A stretch of DNA of 64,000 bases from Beijerinckia indica subsp. indica ATCC 9039. GTDB taxonomy: Bacteria; Pseudomonadota; Alphaproteobacteria; Rhizobiales; Beijerinckiaceae. Under the pieces are notes generated by a model, which was not told the DNA's origin, did not search any database, and was given only the letters and a program-made list of their open reading frames with translations. The stretch spans positions 687,501 to 751,500 of the forward strand of contig NC_010581.1 of NCBI RefSeq assembly GCF_000019845.1, read 5' to 3'. This document shows, piece by piece, positions 8,568 through 16,901 of this stretch; the first letter of the stretch is position 1, and each line of letters starts with the position of its first letter. A program made the position numbers and the translations under genes.

Positions 8568-9602
8568 TCAAACCGGATCGAAATGAGCGTTTACTGTTGC
8601 CGCGTCTATTTCCGCCAAGGTCGCTGGCTGCCATTTGGGATTGCGGTCCTTGTCGATAATCTGAGCCCGCACGCCCTCGTAAAAATCATGACCGCGCAAA
8701 ATGTGGAGGCCCGCGCGCAGTTCCATCTCCAAACAAGCCTTGAGCGATGGAAGTTTACGGGCTCGGCGGAGGGCGGCCAAAGTCACTTTCACGCTGGTCG
8801 GCGAGCGTTCCAAAAGCGTCTTGGCGATCGTCTTGCTCCAATCGGTCCCAAGCGCATTGGCGGCAGCGATCATGGCCTCAGCGGAATCACCCTGGAAAAC
8901 CCGATCGATATCGGCGCGCTGAAGGGCGAGAAAGCTTGGTTCGCTCTGGATCGCGGCTCCCTTCAATATAGCCGCAACATCTTCCCCCTCGTTCACGGCA
9001 GCCAGCTTCTCGATAAGCGCCTCGAGATGCTCGGATGGAATGAGAACATCGGCAAAGCCGGCGTAGAGCGCATCAGCACCAGCGAAAGTCGTCCCCGTCA
9101 GGCCAAGGAAAGTGCCGGTTTCTCCTGGTGCATGCGACAAAAGCCACGTCCCCCCGACATCAGGAAGGAAACCGATCCCGACTTCGGGCATTGCAAGTTT
9201 GCTGCGTTCGGTCACGATGCGGTGCCGTGCATGAGCGGAAAGACCGATGCCGCCGCCCATCACGAGACCATCCATGAGGGCGACATAGGGCTTCGGATAG
9301 TGGGCGATTGCGTCATTCAGAGCATATTCATTGCGCCAGAATGATTCAGCCTGACCGTCTCCTGCCTTGCCGCTGTTGCACAGCGCGCGTATATCGCCTC
9401 CCGCGCAAAGACCGCGCTCGCCAGCACCGGTGAGGATGATGACCCGCACAGCAGGATCGTCAGCCCAGATCTTGAGTTGATCCGAAATCGCCAAAACCAT
9501 GGGACCGGTCAGAGCATTGAGTGATTGCGGACGATTGAGCGTGATCACACCGGCGTGGCCACGCTGGAAGAAAAGCACGTCGATGAAGGGCACGGAGTTC
9601 AT
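8568..9602 (-). CDS. 3-hydroxyisobutyryl-CoA hydrolase
   Basis: 344 residues, longer than ordinary enoyl-CoA hydratases as expected for this branch of the crotonase superfamily. It releases 3-hydroxyisobutyrate from its CoA ester. Visible: the CoA-binding/oxyanion region LCAGGDIRAL, the MGGGIGLSAHARHRIVTE segment and MPEVGIGFLPDVGGTWLLS, all typical of the HIBCH group, and a long C-terminal extension (RAGLHILRGHDFYEGVRAQ then KWQPATL) diagnostic of it. It lies between the acyl-CoA dehydrogenase and mmsB genes. Confidence 0.92.
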   Translation of the reverse strand: MNSVPFIDVLFFQRGHAGVITLNRPQSLNALTGPMVLAISDQLKIWADDPAVRVIILTGAGERGLCAGGDIRALCNSGKAGDGQAESFWRNEYALNDAIAHYPKPYVALMDGLVMGGGIGLSAHARHRIVTERSKLAMPEVGIGFLPDVGGTWLLSHAPGETGTFLGLTGTTFAGADALYAGFADVLIPSEHLEALIEKLAAVNEGEDVAAILKGAAIQSEPSFLALQRADIDRVFQGDSAEAMIAAANALGTDWSKTIAKTLLERSPTSVKVTLAALRRARKLPSLKACLEMELRAGLHILRGHDFYEGVRAQIIDKDRNPKWQPATLAEIDAATVNAHFDPV

Positions 9603-9626
9603 TGATCATCCTCATCTCAGAAAGAT

Positions 9627-10769
9627 TCAGCGTCCAAGCACAGCGCGCGCTATGATGACGCGCATAATCTCGTTGGTGCCTTCGAGAATCTGGTGGACGC
9701 GGAGATCCCGTACGATTTTCTCGATGCCATATTCCGATAAGTAGCCATAGCCGCCATGCAGTTGCAGCGCTTCATTGGCCACCGCGAAGCCGATATCAGT
9801 GGCAAACCGTTTGGCCATGGCACAAGTCACTGTGGCATCGGGCAGTTTGGCATCGAGTGCGCGCGCGGCGTGGTGCAGGAATATGCGCGCGGCGGCCAGC
9901 TCGGTCGCCATATCGGCAATACGGAATTGCAGGGCCTGGAAACGATCGAGCGTCGCACCAAAGGCTGACCGTTCCCTCATATATTGCACTGACTTGTCGA
10001 GCGCTGATTGTGCGCCGCCGATCGAGCAGGCGGCAATGTTCAGCCGGCCGCCATCAAGACCAGCCATGGCTATTTTGAAGCCATCACCTTCCTCACCGAG
10101 AAGATGGCTGACTGGCACCATGACATTGTCAAAATTGACCGTGCAGGTCGGCTGCGTATTCCAGCCCATTTTGCGTTCATTGGCGCCGAAGGACACACCT
10201 TCCATATCCTTGAAGATCACCAGCGCGGAAATCCCTTTCGGTCCCTCAGTGCCGGTGCGGACCATGACAACATAAACATCGCTAGCTCCCCCACCGGAGA
10301 TGAATTGCTTGGCTCCATTAACGATGAAATGATCACCTTCGCGTATTGCGCGCGTGCGCAGGGCGGCGGCATCCGATCCGGCGGAAGGCTCAGTCAAACA
10401 ATAGCTGCCGACCCAATCCATCCGGCAAAGGCGCGGCGCCCATTCGTTACGCTGAGCGGGGGTGCCGTAGCGGCCGATCATCCATGTCACCATATTGTGG
10501 ATGGACAGAAATGCGGCGGTAGAGGGACAGGCCTTGGCCAAGGCCTCGAAGATCAGGGTTGCATCGATCCGTTTGAGTCCCGAGCCGCCAATCTCTTCAT
10601 CGACATAAATTCCAGCCATGCCGAGACTTGCGGCCTGCCGCAAGGCTTCCAGCGGAAAATGCTTTTTTGCATCCCATTCAAGGGCATAAGGCGCGATATG
10701 CTCCTCGCCGAAGCTCCGAGCCATGTCCTCGATGGCGCCTTGTTCCTCGGTCAATTGCCAATGCGTCAT
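9627..10769 (-). CDS. Isobutyryl-CoA dehydrogenase (acyl-CoA dehydrogenase family)
   Basis: 380 residues, normal for a short-chain acyl-CoA dehydrogenase. A FAD flavoprotein that oxidises isobutyryl-CoA to methacrylyl-CoA and passes electrons to ETF. Visible: the YCLTEPSAGSDAA signature, the FISGGGASDVYVVMVRTG flavin region, and HGGYGYLSEYGIEKIVRD followed by QILEGTNEIMR with the putative catalytic Glu. Substrate choice is inferred from the operon, since sequence alone would also allow other branched short-chain acyl-CoAs. The next gene upstream is mmsA, 16 bases away. Confidence 0.9.
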   Translation of the reverse strand: MTHWQLTEEQGAIEDMARSFGEEHIAPYALEWDAKKHFPLEALRQAASLGMAGIYVDEEIGGSGLKRIDATLIFEALAKACPSTAAFLSIHNMVTWMIGRYGTPAQRNEWAPRLCRMDWVGSYCLTEPSAGSDAAALRTRAIREGDHFIVNGAKQFISGGGASDVYVVMVRTGTEGPKGISALVIFKDMEGVSFGANERKMGWNTQPTCTVNFDNVMVPVSHLLGEEGDGFKIAMAGLDGGRLNIAACSIGGAQSALDKSVQYMRERSAFGATLDRFQALQFRIADMATELAAARIFLHHAARALDAKLPDATVTCAMAKRFATDIGFAVANEALQLHGGYGYLSEYGIEKIVRDLRVHQILEGTNEIMRVIIARAVLGR

Positions 10770-10785
10770 GATCGGCCCCGGCGCT

Positions 10786-12285
10786 TCAGTTCATGGTTGG
10801 GATGACGAAGCTTGCTCCATCCTTGATGCCAGACGGCCAGCGCGAGGTGACGGTCTTGGTCTTCGTGTAAAAGCGGATCGCGTCGGGACCATGCTGATTG
10901 AGATCACCGAAGGCGGACCGCTTCCAGCCGCCGAATGTATAATAGGCCAGCGGCACGGGGATCGGCACATTCACGCCGACCATGCCGACCTGAACCTTGC
11001 TGACGAAATCGCGCGCAGCATCGCCATCGCGCGTGAAAATGGCGACACCATTGCCATATTCATGTTCATTGGTCATGTGCAGCGCTTGTTCATAATTTGC
11101 CGCGCGCGCAATCGACAAGACAGGGCCGAAAATCTCTTCACGATAGATGCGCATCTTTGGTGTTACATGGTCGAACAGCGTCCCACCCATGTAAAAGCCC
11201 TTTTCATAGCCTTGCATGGTGAACCCGCGTCCGTCCACTCGCAAGGTCGCCCCTTCCTTGACGCCGATATCGACATAATCGCGAACACGATTCACGGCTT
11301 CACGGCTGATGAGAGGGCCGAAATCGGCATCGTTGTCATTGGAAAGGCCAATCCGCAGACTCTCGACCCGTGGCACGAGGCGTTCCAACAAAGCGTCCGC
11401 GGTTTTTTCTCCGATCGGCACGGCAACTGAAATCGCCATGCAACGCTCGCCAGCCGATCCGTAACCGGCACCAACCAAAGCATCGGTGACTTGATCGAGA
11501 TCCGCGTCCGGCATGATGACCATGTGATTTTTAGCCCCACCGAAACATTGCACGCGCTTGCCGGCCGAGCAGCCTCTCGAGTAAATATATTCGGCGATCG
11601 TGGTCGAGCCGACAAAGCCGATCGCTTTGATATCGGGGTGATCGATAATCGCGTCGACCACATCCTTATTTCCATGGACAACATTCAAGATGCCCGCGGG
11701 CAAGCCGGCCTCCAGCATCAACTCAGCAAGACGTAGAGGTACCGAGGGCGTCCGCTCCGAGGGTTTGAGAATAAAGGCGTTGCCGCAGGCGATCGCGGGC
11801 GCGAGTTTCCACATCGGGATCATCGCAGGAAAATTGAAGGGCGTAATGCCGGCGACGACGCCGAGCGGTTGACGCATCGAATAGATATCGATGCCCGGCC
11901 CTGCACCGTCGGTGTATTCACCCTTCAGCAAATGCGCGATGCCGCAGGTGAATTCGACCACTTCAAGACCACGCTGGATGTCGCCGCGTGCATCGAGAAC
12001 GGTTTTGCCGTGCTCGGAAGCGAGCAATTCGGCCAGAGCCGTGTAATCGCGTTGGATCAGCCGGAGAAACTCCATCATCACGCGACCGCGCTTTTGCGGG
12101 TTCAGCGCTGCCCAGGCCGGTTGCGCCGCTTTGGCATTCTCAACCGCCGCATTGAGCTCGGCCTGGCCAGCAAGGGGAACACGCGCGGAAATCTCGCCGG
12201 TCATCGGCGTGAATACATCGGCGAACTGACCTGATTTGCCAGCAATATGCTGGCCGCCAATGAAGTGGCTGAGCTCGAGCGTCAC
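10786..12285 (-). CDS. mmsA: Methylmalonate-semialdehyde dehydrogenase (CoA-acylating)
   Basis: 499 residues. Converts methylmalonate semialdehyde, CoA and NAD to propionyl-CoA, CO2 and NADH. It is an aldehyde-dehydrogenase-fold protein with the catalytic Cys in SAGERCMAIS, the MmsA-type FGGAKNHMVIMPDAD segment and FILKPSERTPSVPLRLAE. The start is a GTG at 12285 with GAGGAAG six bases upstream. It is the first gene of the leftward operon; the divergent LysR regulator begins ~150 bases away. The end product propionyl-CoA links to prpE at the operon's far end. Confidence 0.94.
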   Translation of the reverse strand: MTLELSHFIGGQHIAGKSGQFADVFTPMTGEISARVPLAGQAELNAAVENAKAAQPAWAALNPQKRGRVMMEFLRLIQRDYTALAELLASEHGKTVLDARGDIQRGLEVVEFTCGIAHLLKGEYTDGAGPGIDIYSMRQPLGVVAGITPFNFPAMIPMWKLAPAIACGNAFILKPSERTPSVPLRLAELMLEAGLPAGILNVVHGNKDVVDAIIDHPDIKAIGFVGSTTIAEYIYSRGCSAGKRVQCFGGAKNHMVIMPDADLDQVTDALVGAGYGSAGERCMAISVAVPIGEKTADALLERLVPRVESLRIGLSNDNDADFGPLISREAVNRVRDYVDIGVKEGATLRVDGRGFTMQGYEKGFYMGGTLFDHVTPKMRIYREEIFGPVLSIARAANYEQALHMTNEHEYGNGVAIFTRDGDAARDFVSKVQVGMVGVNVPIPVPLAYYTFGGWKRSAFGDLNQHGPDAIRFYTKTKTVTSRWPSGIKDGASFVIPTMN

Positions 12286-12360
12286 GATGGGCTTCCTCTC
12301 TGGTAAACGGTAGCTTGGCTACTCCCACCGCTTTCGGGTGGCTTTGATGCATTATCTTTA

Positions 12361-12384
12361 TATTGGTGATATTCCACGGCAATA
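12361..12384. promoter_or_regulatory. Possible LysR-type binding site
   Basis: TATTG, 14 bases, CAATA: a short interrupted dyad inside the divergent mmsA/LysR promoter region, where a LysR regulator would be expected to bind. The arms are only five bases, so this is a weak suggestion based mainly on location. Confidence 0.25.
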
Positions 12385-12433
12385 CGATTTTCCTCAAACC
12401 TATTGTGCGTCAATCCACATACCGGAGTTCCAG

Positions 12434-13339
12434 ATGAGCGATTTCGATTGGAATAGTTTGCGCTCCTTTCTGGCTGTCGCCCGAACCGGGCGATTGACGA
12501 CCGCTGCACGCACACTTGGGGTCGATCATACGACACTCAGCCGTCGTATCGCCGGATTGGAAGAGGCCCTCAAAGTCAAATTGTTCGAGCGTCATCCCTC
12601 TGGCTATCGATTGACGAATGCAGGAGACCGGTTGCTGCTTTCAGCCGAAACGATGGAAAGCATCGCCTTGACCACGCAGAGTCAGATCGGGGGAGAAGAT
12701 CTGGCCGTGACAGGTGCTGTGCGAATCGGCGCGCCGGAAGGGTTCGGCAGCAATTTTCTGGCATCCCGCATTGCCGCTCTCTGCCATCAACATCCGCAAT
12801 TGGAGATTCAACTCGTGGCCATGCCACGTTTGTTCAGCCTGTCGAAACGCGAGGCCGATATAGCAATCAGTCTCGCTCCCCCACGTGAAGGCCGGCTCGT
12901 GGCGCGTAAACTCACTGATTACCGGCTACGGCTTTATGCGGCACCGGCCTATTTGGCGACACTGCCCCCTATAAAGTCTATTGAAGATCTACGGGACTGC
13001 CGGTTCATCGGCTATATCGATGATTTGATTTATAGCCAGGAACTCGATTATCTGGGAGAAATCGCCAGTTTTTTGTCGCCCCAACTCAAGAGCGCAAATC
13101 TGATCGCCCAACTCAATGCGGCTATTACAGGAACGGGGATTTGTGTGTTACCGGACTTCATCGCTCGCGGCTGTGAAGGACTCGTCCCTGTTCTCCCCAG
13201 TCAAGTCAGTCTGATGCGCTCGTTCTGGCTGGTTACCCATGCCGATTTGCGTGGCTTGGCCCGGATTAAAACGGTTTCCGCCTTCATTAGCAACGAAGTC
13301 AAAACTGCTCAGGCATTGTTCAAGCCGTGTGATGATTGA
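12434..13339 (+). CDS. LysR-family transcriptional regulator of the valine operon
   Basis: 301 residues from the ATG at 12434; an in-frame upstream start adds 32 residues unlike any LysR N-terminus. The winged HTH is residues 1-65 (MSDFDWNSLRSFLAVARTG, then LTTAARTLGVDHTTLSRRI). The remainder is a two-lobed substrate-binding domain. It is transcribed divergently from mmsA, so the natural inference is that it controls that operon in response to a valine or propionyl intermediate. The ligand cannot be read from the sequence. Confidence 0.9.
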   Translation: MSDFDWNSLRSFLAVARTGRLTTAARTLGVDHTTLSRRIAGLEEALKVKLFERHPSGYRLTNAGDRLLLSAETMESIALTTQSQIGGEDLAVTGAVRIGAPEGFGSNFLASRIAALCHQHPQLEIQLVAMPRLFSLSKREADIAISLAPPREGRLVARKLTDYRLRLYAAPAYLATLPPIKSIEDLRDCRFIGYIDDLIYSQELDYLGEIASFLSPQLKSANLIAQLNAAITGTGICVLPDFIARGCEGLVPVLPSQVSLMRSFWLVTHADLRGLARIKTVSAFISNEVKTAQALFKPCDD

Positions 13340-13406
13340 AATGGATCATGGAAGTTTTCTCGGCAGATCGCACATGATCTTCAATTTGTTTCGTAGCGTA
13401 CGCGCG

Positions 13407-13427
13407 AAAAACTTGTGTTTTACAAGT
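13407..13427 (-). terminator. Weak intrinsic terminator of the leftward SDR operon
   Basis: Read on the minus strand: ACTTGT, loop AAAAC, ACAAGT, then a run of five T. The stem is only 6 bp and AT-rich, but it lies ~25 bases past the stop of the SDR gene in a convergent gap, where a terminator is expected. Confidence 0.45.
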
Positions 13428-13451
13428 CTTTCCGAAATTTCAGCCGAAGTC

Positions 13452-14219
13452 TTACAATTGAGCGGTTACACCTCCATCGACATAAAGGATATGGCCGGTG
13501 ATGAAACTGGCTGCATCGGAAGCCAGAAAAACCGCTGCACCCGCAAGTTCCTCGACATTGCCCCATCGCTTGAGAGGGGTGCGGCCGGTTAACCAATCAG
13601 AAAAGGTTTTGTCTTCGGTAAGAGCTTTATTGAGTTCAGTTTTGAAATAGCCTGGCCCTATTCCATTGACCCTAATTCCATATTTGCCCCAATCGATTGC
13701 CATGCCTTTGGTCAGCATTTTAAGGCCTCCCTTGCTTGCCGCGTAAGGGGCAATGTTGGGACGGCCCAGCTCGCTTTGCACGGAGCCTATATTGATCATG
13801 ACTCCCTTGCGGCGAGGGATCATATGACGCGCGACAGCTTGACTGACAAAGAATACACTCGAAAGATTGGTATTGATCACACTCGTCCATTTTTCCGGCG
13901 GAAATTCCTCCAATGGCTGCCGCCATTGAATGCCAGCATTATTGACGAGAATATCGATGGCGCCATGATTGATTTCGATCTGATCGATAGCATCCGTGAC
14001 GGCTACAGGATCGCATACATCGAAATCCAGGCCAATTCCTTTAAATCCCATGGCCTTGAAGGTCTGCAAGGCGGCTTCGAGCCTGACTTTATCGCGGCCA
14101 TTCAAGATCACACGAGCGCCAGCCGCAGCCAATCCTTGTGCCAAAGCAAAACCAATGCCCTGGCTCGAGCCAGTCACAAGGGCAAGTCGATCCTTCAACG
14201 AAAAGTCATTCATGGTCAT
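13452..14219 (-). CDS. SDR oxidoreductase, probable gluconate 5-dehydrogenase
   Basis: 255 residues, classical short-chain dehydrogenase. Cofactor motif TGSSQGIG at residues ~16-23, NNAG at ~92, catalytic Ser in IGSVQSELG, Tyr and Lys in PYAASKGG. The NAGIQWRQPLEEFPPEKW and GPGYFKTELN segments resemble 5-keto-D-gluconate reductases/gluconate 5-dehydrogenases. It would reduce 5-ketogluconate to gluconate with NAD(P)H. It is last in a three-gene leftward unit headed by a ketoacid reductase gene and a LacI-type operator; gluconokinase is nearby, which supports a gluconate role. Exact substrate remains inference. Confidence 0.85.
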   Translation of the reverse strand: MTMNDFSLKDRLALVTGSSQGIGFALAQGLAAAGARVILNGRDKVRLEAALQTFKAMGFKGIGLDFDVCDPVAVTDAIDQIEINHGAIDILVNNAGIQWRQPLEEFPPEKWTSVINTNLSSVFFVSQAVARHMIPRRKGVMINIGSVQSELGRPNIAPYAASKGGLKMLTKGMAIDWGKYGIRVNGIGPGYFKTELNKALTEDKTFSDWLTGRTPLKRWGNVEELAGAAVFLASDAASFITGHILYVDGGVTAQL

Positions 14220-14244
14220 TGATGCGAAAATCCATTTTATTGAT

Positions 14245-14928
14245 TTAGCGTGGCATGGTGCGTAATGATGCCGGTCCGGCTTTCAAAGCAAGTGATGCAT
14301 TCGATTCCACAAGCTTGCCAGAGGCGATATTATAAGCGACTATTTTTCTTTCGACATTGAACTGGACAAAAATCGTCTGGCTGTCCTTGCTGAAGACAAG
14401 GCCCTGGGCAGCCTCTCCACCTTCTATTTCATCGGATTTTACGGCTTCATTGTTTCTGATGGCGAAGAGGATGAGTTTGCCACGCTTTTGCCGCGCGGGA
14501 TTGTCGAAAGTGAGATTGGAACCGCTCATCGCCTGCACGGCAATCCATTGACCATCGGGTGAAAGAGCGACAGCCTCCGGAGTTGCGGGCACATTAAGAT
14601 GCTGAATCGCCCGAAAGGGCCGTTGTGAAACGTTAATCAGCGTCACAGTATCTTGATCGGCAGCGGTGATGGCGACTGCTTGAGGGGGGCCTTGAAGCGT
14701 ATGATCAATGCCTTCAACAATTGTCCGTATAACTGGTGGGTGTTGATCGGCATCGATAATAGCCAGGCTATCAGAAGGAGCGGGGCGAGGATATGTTCCA
14801 ATACCATTAACCCGTACGAATTTGCCATCATTGGCCGAAACGATCAGATCAGTCGCCATGGCATTGGAAGCCATGGCGACAAAAATGAGTGCTATGGGCA
14901 TGGTCCGCTTGCATCGCTCCAAGCGCAT
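14245..14928 (-). CDS. Exported beta-propeller (YncE-like) protein, shortened
   Basis: 227 residues with a signal peptide ending near SNAMATD; good GGAGAAGG before the start at 14928. The mature part has propeller-blade motifs (VPATPEAVALSPDGQWIAVQ, AAQGLVFSKDSQTIFVQF) as in YncE/lactonase-type periplasmic WD40-like proteins, which are usually 330-400 residues. Two or more blades seem to be lost: the repeat starting GPPQAVAIT switches at once to AADQDTVTLINVSQRPF. The reading frame is intact. It lies between the reductase and SDR genes. Function is unknown, perhaps sugar-acid lactone handling in the periplasm; it may be non-functional. Confidence 0.7.
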   Translation of the reverse strand: MRLERCKRTMPIALIFVAMASNAMATDLIVSANDGKFVRVNGIGTYPRPAPSDSLAIIDADQHPPVIRTIVEGIDHTLQGPPQAVAITAADQDTVTLINVSQRPFRAIQHLNVPATPEAVALSPDGQWIAVQAMSGSNLTFDNPARQKRGKLILFAIRNNEAVKSDEIEGGEAAQGLVFSKDSQTIFVQFNVERKIVAYNIASGKLVESNASLALKAGPASLRTMPR

Positions 14929-15001
14929 TTCCTTCTCCCTTGTGTGTTTTTGAAGTTTTTTATGTCAATAAAGCAGATGCAGCGGCCGGGAAAGAACAAC
15001 T

Positions 15002-15925
15002 CTAGACGGGCGTTAACAATGGTTTGCCAGCAAAGTGGGCAGCAAGATTATCGGCAACCAGTGTCCCCATCTTCAGGCGCGTTTCGACCGTCGCACTGGC
15101 GCGATGGGGCTGCAGAACGACATTCTGCAGAAGGCGCAGCGCTGAAGGAACATGAGGCTCGTCCGCAAAGACGTCCAACCCAGCACCGCCGAGCCGGCCT
15201 TCCTCAAGGGCGGCGATCAAGGCCTGTTCATCGACGACGCTGCCGCGCGCGACATTGATGAGAATGCCGTGCGGGCCAAGCGCGTCCAATATGGTGCGGT
15301 TGACGAGATGACGCGAGGCGGGGCCCCCTGAAGCGGCGACAACGAGCACATCGCTTTCATGCGCGAGATCGTGAAGGGTCGCAACATAACGTTGTGGAAC
15401 GTCCTCGAAGCGAGCTACATCCGTATAGGCTATGTCCATGCCGAAAGCTGCCGCCCGATGGGCGATTGCACGACCGACGCGTCCCATACCGAGAATGCCG
15501 AGCCTCTTTCCAGTGACAGTATGGGCGAGCGGCAGGCTGACCTTGCCCCATTGGTCATCGCGAACGAAACGATCGGCTTCCGGCAGGCCACGCAAGGTAC
15601 ATAGTATCAGACCGAGTGCCATATCAGCGACATCTTCGGTCAAAAGGCCTGGCGTTGTCGTCACGCCAATTTTACGATTCTTCGCTTCAACAAGATCGAC
15701 GGCATCAGTGCCAATGCCGTTAATGGCAATGATTTCCAGGTTTGGTAGGCTAGACATGAGTTCGGCCGGCACGCCTGTCGCCCCGCCGGTGGCTATGCCT
15801 CGGATACGCAATGCCGCTTCGAGTGTGGTGCCTCTCCCTTGCCAACGGTGCACCACATAATCGTGATCCAGCCTATTTTCGATTTCGAATAGCATTGGCT
15901 CGATGAGAAGAATTTCAGGTTTCAC
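15002..15925 (-). CDS. D-isomer 2-hydroxyacid dehydrogenase, probable 2-ketogluconate/glyoxylate reductase
   Basis: 307 residues from a GTG at 15925 with GGAG ten bases upstream; the longer frame to 15997 adds an unlikely tail. NAD(P)-binding motif GILGMGRVGRAIAHRAAAFG around residue 150; catalytic Arg in ASGGPASRHLVN, Glu in DVFADEPHVPSAL and His in LQPHRASATVE. The family includes GhrB-type reductases acting on 2-ketogluconate, glyoxylate and hydroxypyruvate. A perfect TAGATCGATCTA palindrome lies ~100 bases upstream, and the next genes are the propeller protein and the SDR, so a ketogluconate role is favoured. Confidence 0.88.
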   Translation of the reverse strand: MKPEILLIEPMLFEIENRLDHDYVVHRWQGRGTTLEAALRIRGIATGGATGVPAELMSSLPNLEIIAINGIGTDAVDLVEAKNRKIGVTTTPGLLTEDVADMALGLILCTLRGLPEADRFVRDDQWGKVSLPLAHTVTGKRLGILGMGRVGRAIAHRAAAFGMDIAYTDVARFEDVPQRYVATLHDLAHESDVLVVAASGGPASRHLVNRTILDALGPHGILINVARGSVVDEQALIAALEEGRLGGAGLDVFADEPHVPSALRLLQNVVLQPHRASATVETRLKMGTLVADNLAAHFAGKPLLTPV

Positions 15926-16021
15926 GCATTTTTCTCCAGGGTAGGGGATCACGACAGCGATCTGTGGATGAGCTTGGAAAGATTTCCCAAGCCTCAAATA
16001 TGAAACCCCGCGGACATCGAA

Positions 16022-16035
16022 TTAGATCGATCTAA
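16022..16035. promoter_or_regulatory. Operator palindrome TTAGATCGATCTAA, site 1
   Basis: Perfect 14-bp palindrome ~100 bases upstream of the 2-hydroxyacid dehydrogenase gene (reads leftward). It shares the 12-bp core TAGATCGATCTA with two further copies at 18126 and 18973. Symmetry with a central CG is typical of LacI/GalR-family operators, and such a regulator is encoded at 16898-17944. Confidence 0.8.
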
Positions 16036-16139
16036 ATAAAAGGTAGCCTTAACGCGAAATGCCACGTGCAGGGCCTTCCATTACCCGATTGAACCAGAAT
16101 GCCGGATCGCACCCGACGTCGGCGGATAGCAAAATAGTG

Positions 16140-16901
16140 TCATGAAAGATCGAGGGTAAGGCGGCCTATGCTGGCGAATTCTGCCTCTACTCTTGTGTTC
16201 GCCGCGACCCAAATCGTGCCTGTTGTGGATCCCGTTGTGACTATGGTGCCTGCAGTCAGAGGCATGCCACGCTGGGCGGCGTGAACGGCAAGCCAGACAA
16301 GGAGGCGCATGGGATCGCCGGCTGAATTACCCCCTTCATGATCGGCCGCAGTCCGCCCATTGATCATAAGTTTCACGCGTTCTTGCAACGGCGATACCGC
16401 CTGCCAATCGCGCCGGCCGGGCCCTATAATGAGTGCGCCATGGCCCTGTTGGTCCGCGCGATGCACTAATGGTTCCGCAATTCCTGGCTTGCTGAAACGT
16501 GTATCGACAATCTCGATAACAGCATGAATGGCGCCTAACGCTTCAGTGATCGCTTCGTTTGTGCAACCATCGCTGGTCACTATCGGCGTACGATCAAAAC
16601 GATAGGCGAGCTCAGCTTCCACTCCGATGTAACGGAAAAAAGACGGGGATGGCCCTGGCATCGTGGTAAACACGGTCGCAGCATGAATGGGGGCCGCGAA
16701 AGGCTCGGCCGTTGGCGTCGCCGAGCCGACTTTCCAGGCGATAATCGGGCCATCTCTTTTGATAAGGGCTGTGGTTACTTGCTGTTGCACATCATAGGCG
16801 GCTTCCTCGTTGGAAGGCGTGTCTTGCTCCGTGGGGCATATTGCGGGATGACCGCTCAGGCGTGATGCGAGAAGAGCGGATGCCAGCGGCAGAAATGTCA
16901 T
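16140..16901 (-). CDS. FAH-superfamily hydratase/hydrolase (2-keto-4-pentenoate hydratase-like)
   Basis: 253 residues. It resembles MhpD-type 2-keto-4-pentenoate hydratases and decarboxylases. The metal-binding acidic residues of the family appear in GVEAELAYRF and in the EIVDTRF segment; AWKVGSATP and the C-terminal TTGSTTGTIWV region also fit. Its ATG overlaps the LacI stop by four bases, so the two are translationally coupled. The substrate is probably a 2-keto sugar acid or its dehydration product, given the neighbourhood; this cannot be read from the sequence. Confidence 0.8.
   Translation of the reverse strand: MTFLPLASALLASRLSGHPAICPTEQDTPSNEEAAYDVQQQVTTALIKRDGPIIAWKVGSATPTAEPFAAPIHAATVFTTMPGPSPSFFRYIGVEAELAYRFDRTPIVTSDGCTNEAITEALGAIHAVIEIVDTRFSKPGIAEPLVHRADQQGHGALIIGPGRRDWQAVSPLQERVKLMINGRTAADHEGGNSAGDPMRLLVWLAVHAAQRGMPLTAGTIVTTGSTTGTIWVAANTRVEAEFASIGRLTLDLS

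Noticed and set aside
12310..12345. Hairpin CCACC...GGTGG in the mmsA leader as a riboswitch
   Set aside because: Only 5 bp in the stem and no match to a known riboswitch core.
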